Origin: a virus
DNA length: 28,790 nucleotides
Reading direction: 5' to 3' (one strand)
Virus record (IMG/VR): IMGVR_UViG_3300031576_000240
Coordinates: 1-28,790 of that record
The notes beneath the pieces were generated by a model. It was not told the origin of the DNA. It did no database searches and worked only from the letters and a program-made list of their open reading frames with translations. Position 1 is the stretch's first letter. The number at the start of each line of letters is the position of its first letter. Of this stretch, positions 5,844-13,437 are shown piece after piece. A program made the translations under genes and the position numbers.

Positions 5844-5948
5844 CACTCCTCCACCAGCTTGTACTTCTTACTGTTGATAATGATACCATCTGCCAGCATC
5901 TTTTGTTCGGTGGATTTTTTGATCTTGCGGGCAATAAAAAATTATCAA
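5843..5948 (-). pseudogene. Small basic ORF broken at a T6 run (minus strand)
   Basis: The frame ending at TGA 5843-5845, which overlaps the YopX ATG as TGATG, reads IARKIKKSTEQKMLADGIII and NSKKYKLVEE. It has no good start, only an internal ATG giving 18 aa. Just upstream, AAAGAGG followed by TTG (5946-5948) is a good initiation site, but in another frame. Removing one T from the T6 tract (A6 on the given strand, 5936-5941) joins TTG-ATA-ATT-TTT-ATT to that frame, giving a 34-residue protein. It is therefore either a frameshifted remnant or a homopolymer error. Confidence 0.35.
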
Positions 5949-5991
5949 AACAACCTCTTTGATTTTTGACAACTAATCGCTCGTTTAACTT

Positions 5992-6300
5992 TTAATCAAC
6001 ACCAAAAAATTCACGCTGTTCCCAATCAGTAGCATCCAAGTTACTCACCTCGATTTCTTCCCCAGGCGTGAACTCGGGGGCGATGCCATAAATATCGCTG
6101 TCTTTTATACGAACCAAGTCGTTTTTAAACAGAACACGGCATGTATCATTGCCGTCATGTTCATCTATCTTAGCCATAACCAAAACCTCATCACCTACTT
6201 TGTATTTTTGTTCTGTCATCTCATAACCACAATCACACAAACTATTATCAGCGACCACATCAGCAGACAGATCATGAATAATTTTGCTGGGGTCATTCAC
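5992..6300 (-). CDS. Hypothetical acidic phage protein (102 aa)
   Basis: The sequence begins NDPSKIIHDLSADVVADNSL (GTG start) and contains DCGYEMTEQKYKVGDEVLVM, which resembles the beta-strand opening of small SH3-like barrel proteins (KVGDEVLVMAKI). The C-terminal part, PEFTPGEEIEVSNLDATDWE, repeats a phrase common in hypothetical early phage proteins. The GTG at 6300 overlaps the TGA of the upstream regulator (GTGA) and sits right behind GAGGGAT. It is co-translated with the regulator. No function is known. Confidence 0.65.
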   Translation of the reverse strand: MNDPSKIIHDLSADVVADNSLCDCGYEMTEQKYKVGDEVLVMAKIDEHDGNDTCRVLFKNDLVRIKDSDIYGIAPEFTPGEEIEVSNLDATDWEQREFFGVD

Positions 6301-6506
6301 ATCCCTCGCTTTTTATTGCCTAACTCAATGATGCCAAGCTTATAAAGCAAGCTTTGCAGTGTGTCGTTGCCAAGCTCGCGCTTGCCGCTTAAGAACATGC
6401 TCATTGTGGGGCGCGATACGCCTACGAATTTCGCCAGGTATTCCTGGGTTATCTTCTGATCTTTCATCGCAGCCCGCATCGTCTTCAGTAATTTTATCGT
6501 GCTCAT
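6297..6506 (-). CDS. Cro/CI-type (XRE) HTH transcriptional regulator (69 aa)
   Basis: This is a single-domain DNA-binding protein. The helix-turn-helix covers residues about 19-45: ITQEYLAKFVGVSRPTMSMF followed by LSGKRELGNDTLQSLLYKLG, with VSRPTMSMF as recognition helix and the usual L-x-x-x-L packing. Its short length resembles Cro more than full CI repressors. It lacks a normal ribosome-binding site, and a candidate promoter (6514-6543) would start transcription within one or two bases of the ATG, like the leaderless lambda cI message. Two direct repeats in that promoter could be its own operator. The stop overlaps the next GTG. Confidence 0.82.
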   Translation of the reverse strand: MSTIKLLKTMRAAMKDQKITQEYLAKFVGVSRPTMSMFLSGKRELGNDTLQSLLYKLGIIELGNKKRGM

Positions 6507-6510
6507 ATTA

Positions 6511-6543
6511 GTTACCGTACAGTACCGTACGTCATCTGGTCAA
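6511..6543 (-). promoter_or_regulatory. Promoter with repeated operator before the HTH regulator
   Basis: Read leftward, TTGACC (6538-6543) is followed after 18 bases by TACGGT (6514-6519), a moderate sigma-70 match. Two copies of TACCGTAC (given strand 6513-6520 and 6523-6530) lie exactly 10 bp apart, one helical turn, and overlap the -10 and spacer. Predicted initiation near 6507 falls at the regulator's ATG (6506). Autoregulation by the HTH protein is inferred. Confidence 0.45.
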
Positions 6544-6696
6544 TATAAATATTAAAAATAATATGCTGACAGCAATACTCCCAAGCATCAACCTGCGCAC
6601 GTATCTACCAAAGTCGTCGTCTAGCTGCCGCTTTATTTCCTGCCTGCTCTTAAGCATTACCGCTATCAGGTCGCGTCCTTTAATATCTCTATTCAT
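6532..6696 (-). CDS. Small C-tail-anchored membrane protein (54 aa)
   Basis: It begins MNRDIKGRDLIAVMLKSRQE and continues with a basic amphipathic helix (IKRQLDDDFGRYVRRLM). A single transmembrane segment, LGSIAVSILFLIFILT (about 38-53), ends one residue before the stop. It should be tail-anchored with the N-terminus in the cytoplasm. It has a good site (GAGGTATT) and its ATG overlaps the stop of the VRR-NUC gene. Its last codons contain the -35 box of the regulator promoter. No function is recognised. Confidence 0.55.
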   Translation of the reverse strand: MNRDIKGRDLIAVMLKSRQEIKRQLDDDFGRYVRRLMLGSIAVSILFLIFILTR

Positions 6697-6995
6697 AATA
6701 CCTCACTATCGAAAAAGAATTGTTTAACATTTTCAATGCTTGTCGCGATGCAATGATCTCCTCCTGCCTCAACGATCTTCTCGCCTATCACTTCCTGTAG
6801 GCGGTTATAGCGCCGCATATCTTTATTATACTCAATACGCTTCACCTCAATACCTATAAACCTGCCTCTGTAGCAGCAGATAATGTCAGGGATACCTGCG
6901 GTAAAGCGGTCCTGCGCGCAGTAGTACCAGATGTCTGGACGCATCGTCTTTAGATAGTCAACGATCTCAGCTTTGACTTTGCCTTCAGGTGTCAT
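6693..6995 (-). CDS. VRR-NUC domain nuclease (100 aa)
   Basis: This is a stand-alone VRR-NUC (PD-(D/E)xK superfamily) nuclease. The core is residues about 34-52: GIPDIICCYRGRFIGIEVKR, with D37 and the E50-x-K52 pair as metal-binding and catalytic residues. The upstream segment (PEGKVKAEIVDYLKTM) matches the family's first helix, and a C-terminal GGDHCIATSIENVKQFF matches its last elements. In phages such single-domain proteins are thought to process replication or recombination intermediates and often occur near SNF2 helicases, one of which lies about 4.7 kb upstream in the same operon. It starts inside the end of the RHH gene. Confidence 0.9.
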   Translation of the reverse strand: MTPEGKVKAEIVDYLKTMRPDIWYYCAQDRFTAGIPDIICCYRGRFIGIEVKRIEYNKDMRRYNRLQEVIGEKIVEAGGDHCIATSIENVKQFFFDSEVL

Positions 6996-7185
6996 GTCGG
7001 TTATTAAACTCCTTAAATAATTTTAATATAAGTTCTTCAACAATTGAAGATGCTGTTCTGTCTTCAACTAAACAAATGTGCGAAAGCTTGGCGCAGCATT
7101 CGTCTGTAAAATTAAGATTAACTTTTCTTTTCGACCCTGTAAGACTCATCTTTGTCTTGGCACTTTTGACATAATATTTGCTCAT
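6985..7185 (-). CDS. Putative ribbon-helix-helix DNA-binding protein (66 aa)
   Basis: After a basic tail (SKYYVKSAKTKMSLTGSKRK) a strand VNLNFTDE leads into two helices: CCAKLSHICLVEDRTASSIV and EELILKLFKEFNN. The order strand, helix, turn (EDRTASS), helix is that of Arc/CopG-type RHH dimers, whose strands enter the DNA major groove. The ATG has a strong site (GGAGGATTTAA) and overlaps the TGA of the primase-helicase gene. A role in controlling the operon or plasmid-like partition is possible but not shown. Confidence 0.6.
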   Translation of the reverse strand: MSKYYVKSAKTKMSLTGSKRKVNLNFTDECCAKLSHICLVEDRTASSIVEELILKLFKEFNNRHDT

Positions 7186-9695
7186 TTAAATCCTCCAAAC
7201 ATATCAGCGCCTTTAAAATTTCTTCGCATCTCATCTGGCATGGCCAACAAATTAAGTTTAATAACTTGCACACTGCCGCCACCAAGGCTCTCCCATCCAG
7301 ACGAAATGAAGTAGTCTTGCTGTGTTAAGTGCTTTAATATCAAGTCAGCATTCACAGGGTTAGTAGTTCTATTGTATTGCCTATTCATTACATCGATGAC
7401 ACCGCTTAGCCACAGCCACACCTCTCTACCGTCACTGCTGAAACTATAATGATCCGCGTTTAAAATCTTCTGCCTAACACCGAATATAAATTCAGAAGCG
7501 AACTTACTAAGCTTGCTAGTCTTTGTCGTCTCCGCCTGTCCTGTCACAAGTCTTGCATTGATATACTCGCCAAGCTCAGCATCAGGCCCGAACATCTCAT
7601 GCCACACCCCCTTGATCACAGCGTAGTTGAAGATGATGCGCGACTCTAACTCTGGGTTGAATTCAGCAAGATCTTTCTTGGCTATGCTGATCGCTGTCAA
7701 AATATTGTCTGCATGTTTGTCATAACCGTTACTTAAAAGCTTCCGCGTGTATCCACTCGCCTCAGGCAATGTCGCCTCTACCTCGTCGTAGCATTCCTTG
7801 CGGCGCTTCATCGGCATGTAGAACTGAAGACATCGACTCGACAAGCCTGCGTCACTGACGATCTCCTCACCTAGGATCGCAAGCGTTGCTCTAAGGTCGT
7901 ACTGCTGGATACCACGCGCTGCCTTCACTCCTTTGATGGATGTCTGCCTGTTATACACACCGAGGAAGTACGGTATAAACTTCTTCATTTCCTGCACATC
8001 CCGCCAGTCGTCCACAACCATGGGCAAGTTGCTGTAGTACCCAAGCACCCGGCTAATCCCAACGATCGACGAGCTTGCCAGGTTGTGCATGTTGTCTGCC
8101 ATGCCTATGAGGTTCAGCATCCAGCGCACGATCGTGGATTTGCCAGATCCCTTATCGCCGTAGAGAAAGAACAGCGGGAACATGTGAAACTTCTGCTGAA
8201 TCACGTCGCAGAATAGCGTCGCAATAAACCAGGCCATCATCGCCTTGGCCATACCTGGCTCTTTGATGTCCACAGTGTCAGCTAGCTGGGTTGTGAACTT
8301 GTCGATGTCAAACGTGTCTTTGCTTAGACTTGGGACTGGGGTCTGGTCGCTCAGAGACGTCGGCTTGTAGCCGATCGCGTCGATCCAGAAGATGCCGTTG
8401 TCGTCAATGTCATACTGAACGCCGTTCTTAATTAGCACATTGTCAAAGATCCAGAAGTCGAACTCCTTCACGTACCCGCAGTTGTACACGATGTTGATGA
8501 TGCCGCCCTCATCGTTATCAAAGATCCACTCCCACATGAGAGTAAGCTGCCGGTCGTCGCCGTAGTAGATGTAATTCCCGTGCCCCATCAACCACTGGCT
8601 AAAGTATTTCTTCGACGACATCTTGTCTGTCGGCATGTCGTATGGCTTTGACTCCTCGCCGTACTCGCCAATGATAACCATCTGCCGAAACACGTTAGAG
8701 CCATTACCATCATCGCCCTCGTAGCTATTCTTGATGCGGATGTGCCCGTTCATGAGCTTGATCTTCTCGGCTGGCTTGTCGTCCTTGGTCGGCTTGTTAA
8801 TGTGGAAGCAGTTGTTCTCCACAAAGATCGGCGACTTGTTAAAGAACATCTTCTTGCGCCGCTCGATGTAGGACCTATGCAGCGGATCAACGCCAGCCTT
8901 ATTTAAAAACATCTCGTTGGCCATAGCCTGATCCACCATCGCTGCAAACTCCGTTGCTGTGCGGCCCTGCGCTAGCGCTGTGTCGATGTCGATCTTGCCG
9001 TCCACCATCCACTCAGCTGGCAGCACCGCGATCTTGCAGTGGATGTTCATGTCGATAATCTTTTTACACATCACGTAAGCGTACAGTATCGTGTCGTAGC
9101 GCTTGCGCCAGTCTGACTTGTAATTGGAAAACGCTGGGTCGTTCTTGATCTCGTTGTCAAAGCAGATCACGAACTCGTCTGCTGGTATCGACGAGATCAC
9201 AGACATGAAGTACTCAAGATGCTTGCCACTCATGCTCGCAATGCCAGGGATGCCGATCGAAGCAAAGCCGAAGCACTCAGCAGCAACAGCCTTGAACTCG
9301 CTCTCAGCTATGATGCATGACTTGTGTTTCTTGCGTGAGCTGTCGGTCCTGTATACTAGCGGCGGCTGATCCTTGAAACCCATCTTGTGGGGGCGCACCT
9401 TGACCACGTTGCCCTGCTCGTCGATGTATGGAATCAAGATGTTCGGTGTTGTAAGCTGTCCGTTGACATGCACATCAGCCCGGTATCGCGGATGCACGGT
9501 GTAGAGCTGCTCGTAAATCATGAGGTCTTGCCCGTGCCTCGACTCCAGCTCTCTTAACTTCGTCGTGATTCCATCATAGCAAGACTTGAAGTGGTACTTG
9601 GCGATAACATCATCAGTAAATCCTCTGGCATGAAGCTTGCCTCTGTCCTCGGCGAGAAGCGGAAGAGACAATACTAGTTCACTGAGTAGCGTCAT
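7182..9695 (-). CDS. Bifunctional primase-helicase (TOPRIM-like plus P-loop helicase), 837 aa
   Basis: This is the main replication enzyme of the window. N-terminal region: a TOPRIM-like domain with E131 in CIIAESEFKAVAAECFG and D180 in EFVICFDNE, the metal-binding acidic residues of DnaG-type catalytic domains. Its strand order recalls phage primases without a full zinc finger. C-terminal region: a P-loop ATPase with Walker A FLYGDKGSGKST (about 511-521), Walker B LPMVVDDW (557-564) and a following ATLAILGEE motif, as in SF3 or D5-like helicases. Length and order fit phage primase-helicases. The ATG has AAGGA 8 bases upstream. A 73-nt nested stem structure lies just ahead of it, and the TGA overlaps the RHH gene. 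Confidence 0.85.
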   Translation of the reverse strand: MTLLSELVLSLPLLAEDRGKLHARGFTDDVIAKYHFKSCYDGITTKLRELESRHGQDLMIYEQLYTVHPRYRADVHVNGQLTTPNILIPYIDEQGNVVKVRPHKMGFKDQPPLVYRTDSSRKKHKSCIIAESEFKAVAAECFGFASIGIPGIASMSGKHLEYFMSVISSIPADEFVICFDNEIKNDPAFSNYKSDWRKRYDTILYAYVMCKKIIDMNIHCKIAVLPAEWMVDGKIDIDTALAQGRTATEFAAMVDQAMANEMFLNKAGVDPLHRSYIERRKKMFFNKSPIFVENNCFHINKPTKDDKPAEKIKLMNGHIRIKNSYEGDDGNGSNVFRQMVIIGEYGEESKPYDMPTDKMSSKKYFSQWLMGHGNYIYYGDDRQLTLMWEWIFDNDEGGIINIVYNCGYVKEFDFWIFDNVLIKNGVQYDIDDNGIFWIDAIGYKPTSLSDQTPVPSLSKDTFDIDKFTTQLADTVDIKEPGMAKAMMAWFIATLFCDVIQQKFHMFPLFFLYGDKGSGKSTIVRWMLNLIGMADNMHNLASSSIVGISRVLGYYSNLPMVVDDWRDVQEMKKFIPYFLGVYNRQTSIKGVKAARGIQQYDLRATLAILGEEIVSDAGLSSRCLQFYMPMKRRKECYDEVEATLPEASGYTRKLLSNGYDKHADNILTAISIAKKDLAEFNPELESRIIFNYAVIKGVWHEMFGPDAELGEYINARLVTGQAETTKTSKLSKFASEFIFGVRQKILNADHYSFSSDGREVWLWLSGVIDVMNRQYNRTTNPVNADLILKHLTQQDYFISSGWESLGGGSVQVIKLNLLAMPDEMRRNFKGADMFGGFK

Positions 9696-9715
9696 TGCTT
9701 CGTCCTTGAAAAATT

Positions 9716-9788
9716 ACGGTGGCGGCAGGCACTGGATAACAATCACGAAAACCAATGCTTTTCATTCGTGGAAATTATCCGCCACCGT
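9716..9788 (-). promoter_or_regulatory. Nested stem structure in the primase-helicase leader
   Basis: Three nested inverted repeats occur: 9716-9723 with 9781-9788 (8 bp, ACGGTGGC/GCCACCGT), 9734-9739 with 9775-9780 (GGATAA/TTATCC), and 9744-9749 with 9765-9770 (CACGAA/TTCGTG). The outer repeat can extend to a perfect 10 bp (9716-9725/9779-9788) if the middle one yields. On the leftward transcript the outer stem is followed by AATTTTTC and then the ribosome-binding site of the primase-helicase. It could act as an attenuator, a translation control element or a replication start hairpin. Confidence 0.5.
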
Positions 9789-9807
9789 GGTGTGGGTTGA
9801 ACTTCTT

Positions 9808-10542
9808 CTAGTATTTAATGTCGTCCTTGGCCTCATCAACAACGTACGCCTTCGGCTCTTCCAGAGTTAACCTCCAGCCGACAGCATCGACACGGTCTTC
9901 ATGACTAGCCTTAAACGGATAAATGAACTTCATAACGAAGTAAGTATTGACCCCGTTCTTTTCCTTGTCGATGCCAAGCCGAAACGCATCGTTGCCAGGA
10001 GACTTCAGTGCTGTGACAGCTGACTCCCACGCACCGTAGCTGGATGACTTGAACGTTAACTGCATTGGCTGCTTGTCCTTGATGCTATACACCATCACGT
10101 CGTAGGTCTTCTGGCACAGCGGCTTGATGTTCTTGCCGTTCTCTTTGCGCCAGTTGTCGTAGTGCGCAGAGTTATTCTTCTCATCGTGATACGGACACGC
10201 GTCGCACTTGCCACCGTGCATGTTGTTGATACGATCGTAGGATCGGCATACCATGCCATCATCGTTGGTCATGTAGATAGCTCCACGCTTGAACGCGATC
10301 GGGATGATGTCGATCGACTCACCGTAGTTGGTATTGGTAAGACTGTTGTGAAACGTCCCCTGCTTGAACGTGCGTGGGCCATCCGATGTCTCAATGCCAT
10401 CCTGCACCACAGGGCTGTTGCTCTGCAGTAGTTGCAGTCTCGGGATCTTGATCATGTCGCTTGTGATCTCGTCGTTGATCAAACTTAAGCTTGATGTGAC
10501 GAGGTTGCGCTCTTCTTTTTGTGTTGATAGTTCAGTACTCAT
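9808..10542 (-). CDS. Phage protein with Cys4 motif, possible ssDNA-binding role (244 aa)
   Basis: The sequence shows a segment common in phage proteins lying beside replication genes: an early SDMIKIPRLQLLQSNSPVVQ part, then beta-rich pieces, then a zinc-like cluster (C-R-S-Y-D, GGKCDACPYHD, PLCQKTYD) at about residues 99-145, followed by VMVYSIKDKQPMQLTFKSSS. Four spaced Cys plus beta strands suggest an OB-like, zinc-stabilised fold. Together with its place immediately upstream of the primase-helicase this makes a single-stranded-DNA-binding role plausible but unproven. The ATG at 10542 has GGAG six bases upstream; a TTG at 10554 lies inside that site and is rejected. Confidence 0.5.
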   Translation of the reverse strand: MSTELSTQKEERNLVTSSLSLINDEITSDMIKIPRLQLLQSNSPVVQDGIETSDGPRTFKQGTFHNSLTNTNYGESIDIIPIAFKRGAIYMTNDDGMVCRSYDRINNMHGGKCDACPYHDEKNNSAHYDNWRKENGKNIKPLCQKTYDVMVYSIKDKQPMQLTFKSSSYGAWESAVTALKSPGNDAFRLGIDKEKNGVNTYFVMKFIYPFKASHEDRVDAVGWRLTLEEPKAYVVDEAKDDIKY

Positions 10543-10565
10543 AGTATTCTCCAAGTGTTATAGTG

Positions 10566-10868
10566 TTACGATTTAATGTGTAGCCACTCAAGATCACCAA
10601 CATCAGTGGTCTCAAGTGCTGCACTTGCTTCGAGCGGATTAGACTCATAAGATTTTTGTTCTAGTTCTAATTTTTTAAGATCATCCTTATACTTCTGTAG
10701 CGCCTCTAAAGGATCGCTATCATCCATGCATACATATTCATTATGAGTGCCGCTACTTATTTCAAATTCAGTCGAAGTTTTAAAATCTTTTCTCTCAATT
10801 GTTATTACAAGTTTGCAGTCACCAGTAGTAACAGCCTCTATCTCTCTAAACATTTCTTTAATATTCAC
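10566..10868 (-). CDS. Hypothetical acidic phage protein (100 aa)
   Basis: From a GTG at 10868 it reads NIKEMFREIEAVTTGDCKLV, a strand-rich part (ITIERKDFKTSTEFEIS), then a helical acidic part (PLEALQKYKDDLKKLELEQK). No family is recognised. The GTG is chosen because AAGGAGGA lies just upstream and its bases overlap the previous TGA as GTGA; longer starts would run through that site. It is coupled to the zinc-site gene upstream and lies just before the Cys4 protein. Confidence 0.6.
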   Translation of the reverse strand: MNIKEMFREIEAVTTGDCKLVITIERKDFKTSTEFEISSGTHNEYVCMDDSDPLEALQKYKDDLKKLELEQKSYESNPLEASAALETTDVGDLEWLHIKS

Positions 10869-11164
10869 GCGTCCTCCTTCATGAGCCAAATCGACTCACC
10901 TTTACTGTACGTCGTCTGCACTATGAACGTGTCGACGGTGTTCTCACCACAGCACGAGCTGAGATTTCCGTCGTCGCTATCAACATCATCCGCTTCTTCC
11001 CCGCATCCAAGGCAGAACGTGTACGTGCCAGGTCTAAGATGATCTCTTACCTCGATGTCTTTCTTATCAGGCCACTTCTTCATGTAATACTCAACCTGAA
11101 CCAAGCCGTGCTTGTCGATGTTGAGATGAATCGCGTAAACATTTTCTTTGTTTATGTTTTTCAT
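10865..11164 (-). CDS. Putative zinc-binding phage protein (99 aa)
   Basis: The protein begins MKNINKENVYAIHLNIDKHG at the ATG 11164, which has GTGAGG seven bases upstream. The open frame reaches further up (to 11314), but that part is out-of-frame overlap with the next gene and lacks a site. Residues about 51-70 carry CLGCGEEADDVDSDDGNLSS and CC, giving two cysteine pairs about 16 residues apart, likely a single zinc site in an acidic loop. A C-terminal strand region (VDTFIVQTTYSKGESIWLM) follows. Function is unknown; it sits in the replication block. Confidence 0.6.
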   Translation of the reverse strand: MKNINKENVYAIHLNIDKHGLVQVEYYMKKWPDKKDIEVRDHLRPGTYTFCLGCGEEADDVDSDDGNLSSCCGENTVDTFIVQTTYSKGESIWLMKEDA

Positions 11165-11171
11165 GGCGACC

Positions 11172-11630
11172 TCACTTGCTTCGTATCGAGATCTTCTCGT
11201 CGATGTAGTAGCTAACACCTGCTTCACGCAGAGACAGCGCTTGCTCGTTGTCGTTCTCAACGATGCGCTTGAGTTCACTCGACAGCGTCTTCCAATGGAT
11301 GCTTTCCTTGACAATGCCAGCTAGCCCGTGATCCTTGAACCACTGCATGGCCCTGAGTTGATCCTCGATCTGCGCCCGGTACGATGTCAGTACCGAGAAG
11401 CTGCCAAGGTTATTCTTGAACTTGTCTATGCCAAGCGCTTGCATGTGCTTCATCAATTCATCTGACACGCGGTGACGCTCGGCGCTTACCTCTTTCTCCT
11501 CACGTGCAATCTGATCAAGCCTGTCGTCAAGCTGCGACAGTAGCAAGGCAAGGTTGCCTAGCTTGTTGTGTATCTCTTCTTCACTTACTTCTTTGTGCTC
11601 GTTGATGAGCGCGGTTGATGTGTCTGACAT
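11172..11630 (-). CDS. Coiled-coil replication-region protein, Gp157/Gam-like in form (152 aa)
   Basis: A long heptad region (LALLLSQLDDRLDQIAREEK, then EVSAERHRVSDELMKHMQAL) is followed by GIDKFKNNLGSFSVLTSYRA, in the manner of Gp157 or Gam-like phage proteins, where a coiled coil leads into a short beta piece containing G-x-x-K-x-x-x-x-x-G-x-F. Such proteins protect phage DNA or interact with recombination enzymes. The resemblance is architectural and not conclusive. Strong site: AAAGGAGAATCTGTA before the ATG. It follows the SNF2 helicase with a 60-base gap that contains a dyad. Confidence 0.5.
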   Translation of the reverse strand: MSDTSTALINEHKEVSEEEIHNKLGNLALLLSQLDDRLDQIAREEKEVSAERHRVSDELMKHMQALGIDKFKNNLGSFSVLTSYRAQIEDQLRAMQWFKDHGLAGIVKESIHWKTLSSELKRIVENDNEQALSLREAGVSYYIDEKISIRSK

Positions 11631-11652
11631 TACAGATTCTCCTTTGAATGCT

Positions 11653-11668
11653 CTGGAACAATTTCCAG
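11653..11668. promoter_or_regulatory. 6-bp dyad before the coiled-coil gene
   Basis: CTGGAA-CAAT-TTCCAG is a perfect inverted repeat with a 4-base centre, just upstream of the ribosome-binding site of the 152-aa gene. Its centre resembles that of the hairpin at 16141-16167 (GGA-CAAT-TCC), so both may be operators for one regulator, or simply RNA hairpins. Confidence 0.35.
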
Positions 11669-11690
11669 TCGCGGTTATATTAGAACAAAA

Positions 11691-13436
11691 CTAAACCAGA
11701 TCAAGTAAATTATTCACGCGCATGCTAGATAGTTGCGAGGCGAAATCTTTTTTATCACGCAGCGCGTTGATGACCGCTGTGTCGATCGTCTGAGATGCCA
11801 CGATGTCAATGTAGTGACAGTTGTTTTTCTGCCCGATGCGGTGGATGCGATCCTCGCACTGAAGTCTATCGATGAGAGAGTACGAGTTACTATAGAACAC
11901 CATGCGACTCGCAGCTGTTAAATTGTACCCAACCCCCATCGTCTGCACCTGGCCAACTAGCACGCGGATCTTGCCTGCCTGAAATAAATCTACCACTTCC
12001 TGCCGGTAATCCATCGGCACTGACCCATCAATATTACCGCACACCCAGTTGTTCTTGCTGCACATCTCTTTAACGTTGGCTATGTCCTGCGTGTACTTAC
12101 ACACCACGATGACAGGGTTGTGGTCCGCATCGATGAGATCCTCAAGCGCTGCCAGCTTCGGGTTCGGATCAGTCTTGCACAGCTGCGTGATGTGCCTCGT
12201 CTGGTCGTCGTCCTCGTGTATGATAAACCCCTGCGTGATCTGAGACAGCTTGCCCATGCGCGTAAGAATATTCTGCGCGATCACGTGCTCTGCCTTGGCA
12301 TCGCCGCTCGCCGCCTTCAGCTCCACAACCATGCAGTTCTTCATCTCGTGGTACGCCTTGCGCAACTCGGGTGTTAACTCCACGTAAATAGTCTGGTACG
12401 ACTTGTCAGGCAGGTCCAAGCAATCCGCCTTGCGTATCGTGTACGTGTACGGGTTGATGATGCTTTGAAGTTCTTCCAGATTCTTGTACCCGGTGATGCG
12501 TGACACACCACGCGGCGCGCCCTGCACCTGCATCATGTTACAGTAGCGGTTCTTGAACGCGTTGAAGGATGGACCAAGGATGCTTTCACTGATGATGCGA
12601 AACTGGCTGAAATAATCCTCTGCTCCTTGGCTGACAGGCGTGCCGGTCATGAGCAAGACGTGCGTGAAATTCTGCGCTGCCTTGGCCATGGCTTTCGACC
12701 GCTGAGAATTGCTAGCCTTCATTTTATGGCTCTCGTCACATATAACAACTGTCTTTTTCAGATTTACTATATCTTCTCTGATGCATGGTCGACCAGCCTT
12801 ATCCTTAACAACAACCCACTCGTAATTAACGATGTGGATTCCAGCTTCTTTCAGTGCAGCTTTCCGCCTTGCCGGCGTGCCGCCCACCACGTGCGCTGTG
12901 ATGCTAGTCGCGCCAGATATTTCTCTTTGCCAATTAATAATCAGTGAGGCAGGACATATCACAAGAACAGATTGCAGTGACACGCCGTGCTCTCTGCACC
13001 ACATAATAGCAGCGATTGATTTTCCAATTCCCATGTCACCAATAAGCATAGCGCGCTTGTGCTGTTTACCCCAGTTAGCGAAGTCGTACTGGTGTTGATA
13101 CGGTGTAATGCATAGTGCTGGCCACTGGTATGTGACCTGCTCTGTCGCGTGATGATGCGCTGCTTGCAGATCACCTGCGTTGCCTTGTCTTGCCGCCTCT
13201 AGTAGCGGCGCGTCGTCGTACCACTTGAGAAGACGCAGTAGTACCGCGTTGACCACGGTGCGCGGTGCAGTCCAGTGCATCCTGCCTGGATGCCAGCGCG
13301 CTCCGGTGAGGGAGCGGACCTGGCTGAGTAGCGTGTCGAAGGTGGCGCGGTCCGCATGGTTGATGTCGATGTGATAGGCGTCGATGAAGAACTCGACCCT
13401 GGCACAGCAATGCTGGTTAGGTGTTGCTTGTAGCAT
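11691..13436 (-). CDS. SNF2-family DEAH/DESH helicase (581 aa)
   Basis: This is an ATP-dependent DNA translocase of superfamily 2. In order, numbered from the ATG 13436: an N-terminal region with HARP-like ARWHPGRMHWTAPRTVVNAV; the Q-like LCITPYQHQYDFAN; Walker A LIGDMGIGKSIAA (about 131-143); motif Ia VLVICPASLIINW; motif II VVICDESHKM (about 231-240); motif III LLMTGTPVSQ; then the second RecA lobe with VGQVQTMGVGYNLTAA and motif VI CEDRIHRIGQKN near the end. The longer frame starts at 13457, but the ATG 13436 lies one base after the upstream stop and fits better. Phage SNF2 enzymes often accompany VRR-NUC nucleases and are thought to aid replication or repair. Confidence 0.93.
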   Translation of the reverse strand: MLQATPNQHCCARVEFFIDAYHIDINHADRATFDTLLSQVRSLTGARWHPGRMHWTAPRTVVNAVLLRLLKWYDDAPLLEAARQGNAGDLQAAHHHATEQVTYQWPALCITPYQHQYDFANWGKQHKRAMLIGDMGIGKSIAAIMWCREHGVSLQSVLVICPASLIINWQREISGATSITAHVVGGTPARRKAALKEAGIHIVNYEWVVVKDKAGRPCIREDIVNLKKTVVICDESHKMKASNSQRSKAMAKAAQNFTHVLLMTGTPVSQGAEDYFSQFRIISESILGPSFNAFKNRYCNMMQVQGAPRGVSRITGYKNLEELQSIINPYTYTIRKADCLDLPDKSYQTIYVELTPELRKAYHEMKNCMVVELKAASGDAKAEHVIAQNILTRMGKLSQITQGFIIHEDDDQTRHITQLCKTDPNPKLAALEDLIDADHNPVIVVCKYTQDIANVKEMCSKNNWVCGNIDGSVPMDYRQEVVDLFQAGKIRVLVGQVQTMGVGYNLTAASRMVFYSNSYSLIDRLQCEDRIHRIGQKNNCHYIDIVASQTIDTAVINALRDKKDFASQLSSMRVNNLLDLV

Positions 13437-13437
13437 G

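Noticed and set aside
13171-13410. Minus-strand ORFs in other frames of the SNF2 gene
   Set aside because: They overlap the conserved helicase frame completely and read as low-complexity Arg/His/Ser sequence.
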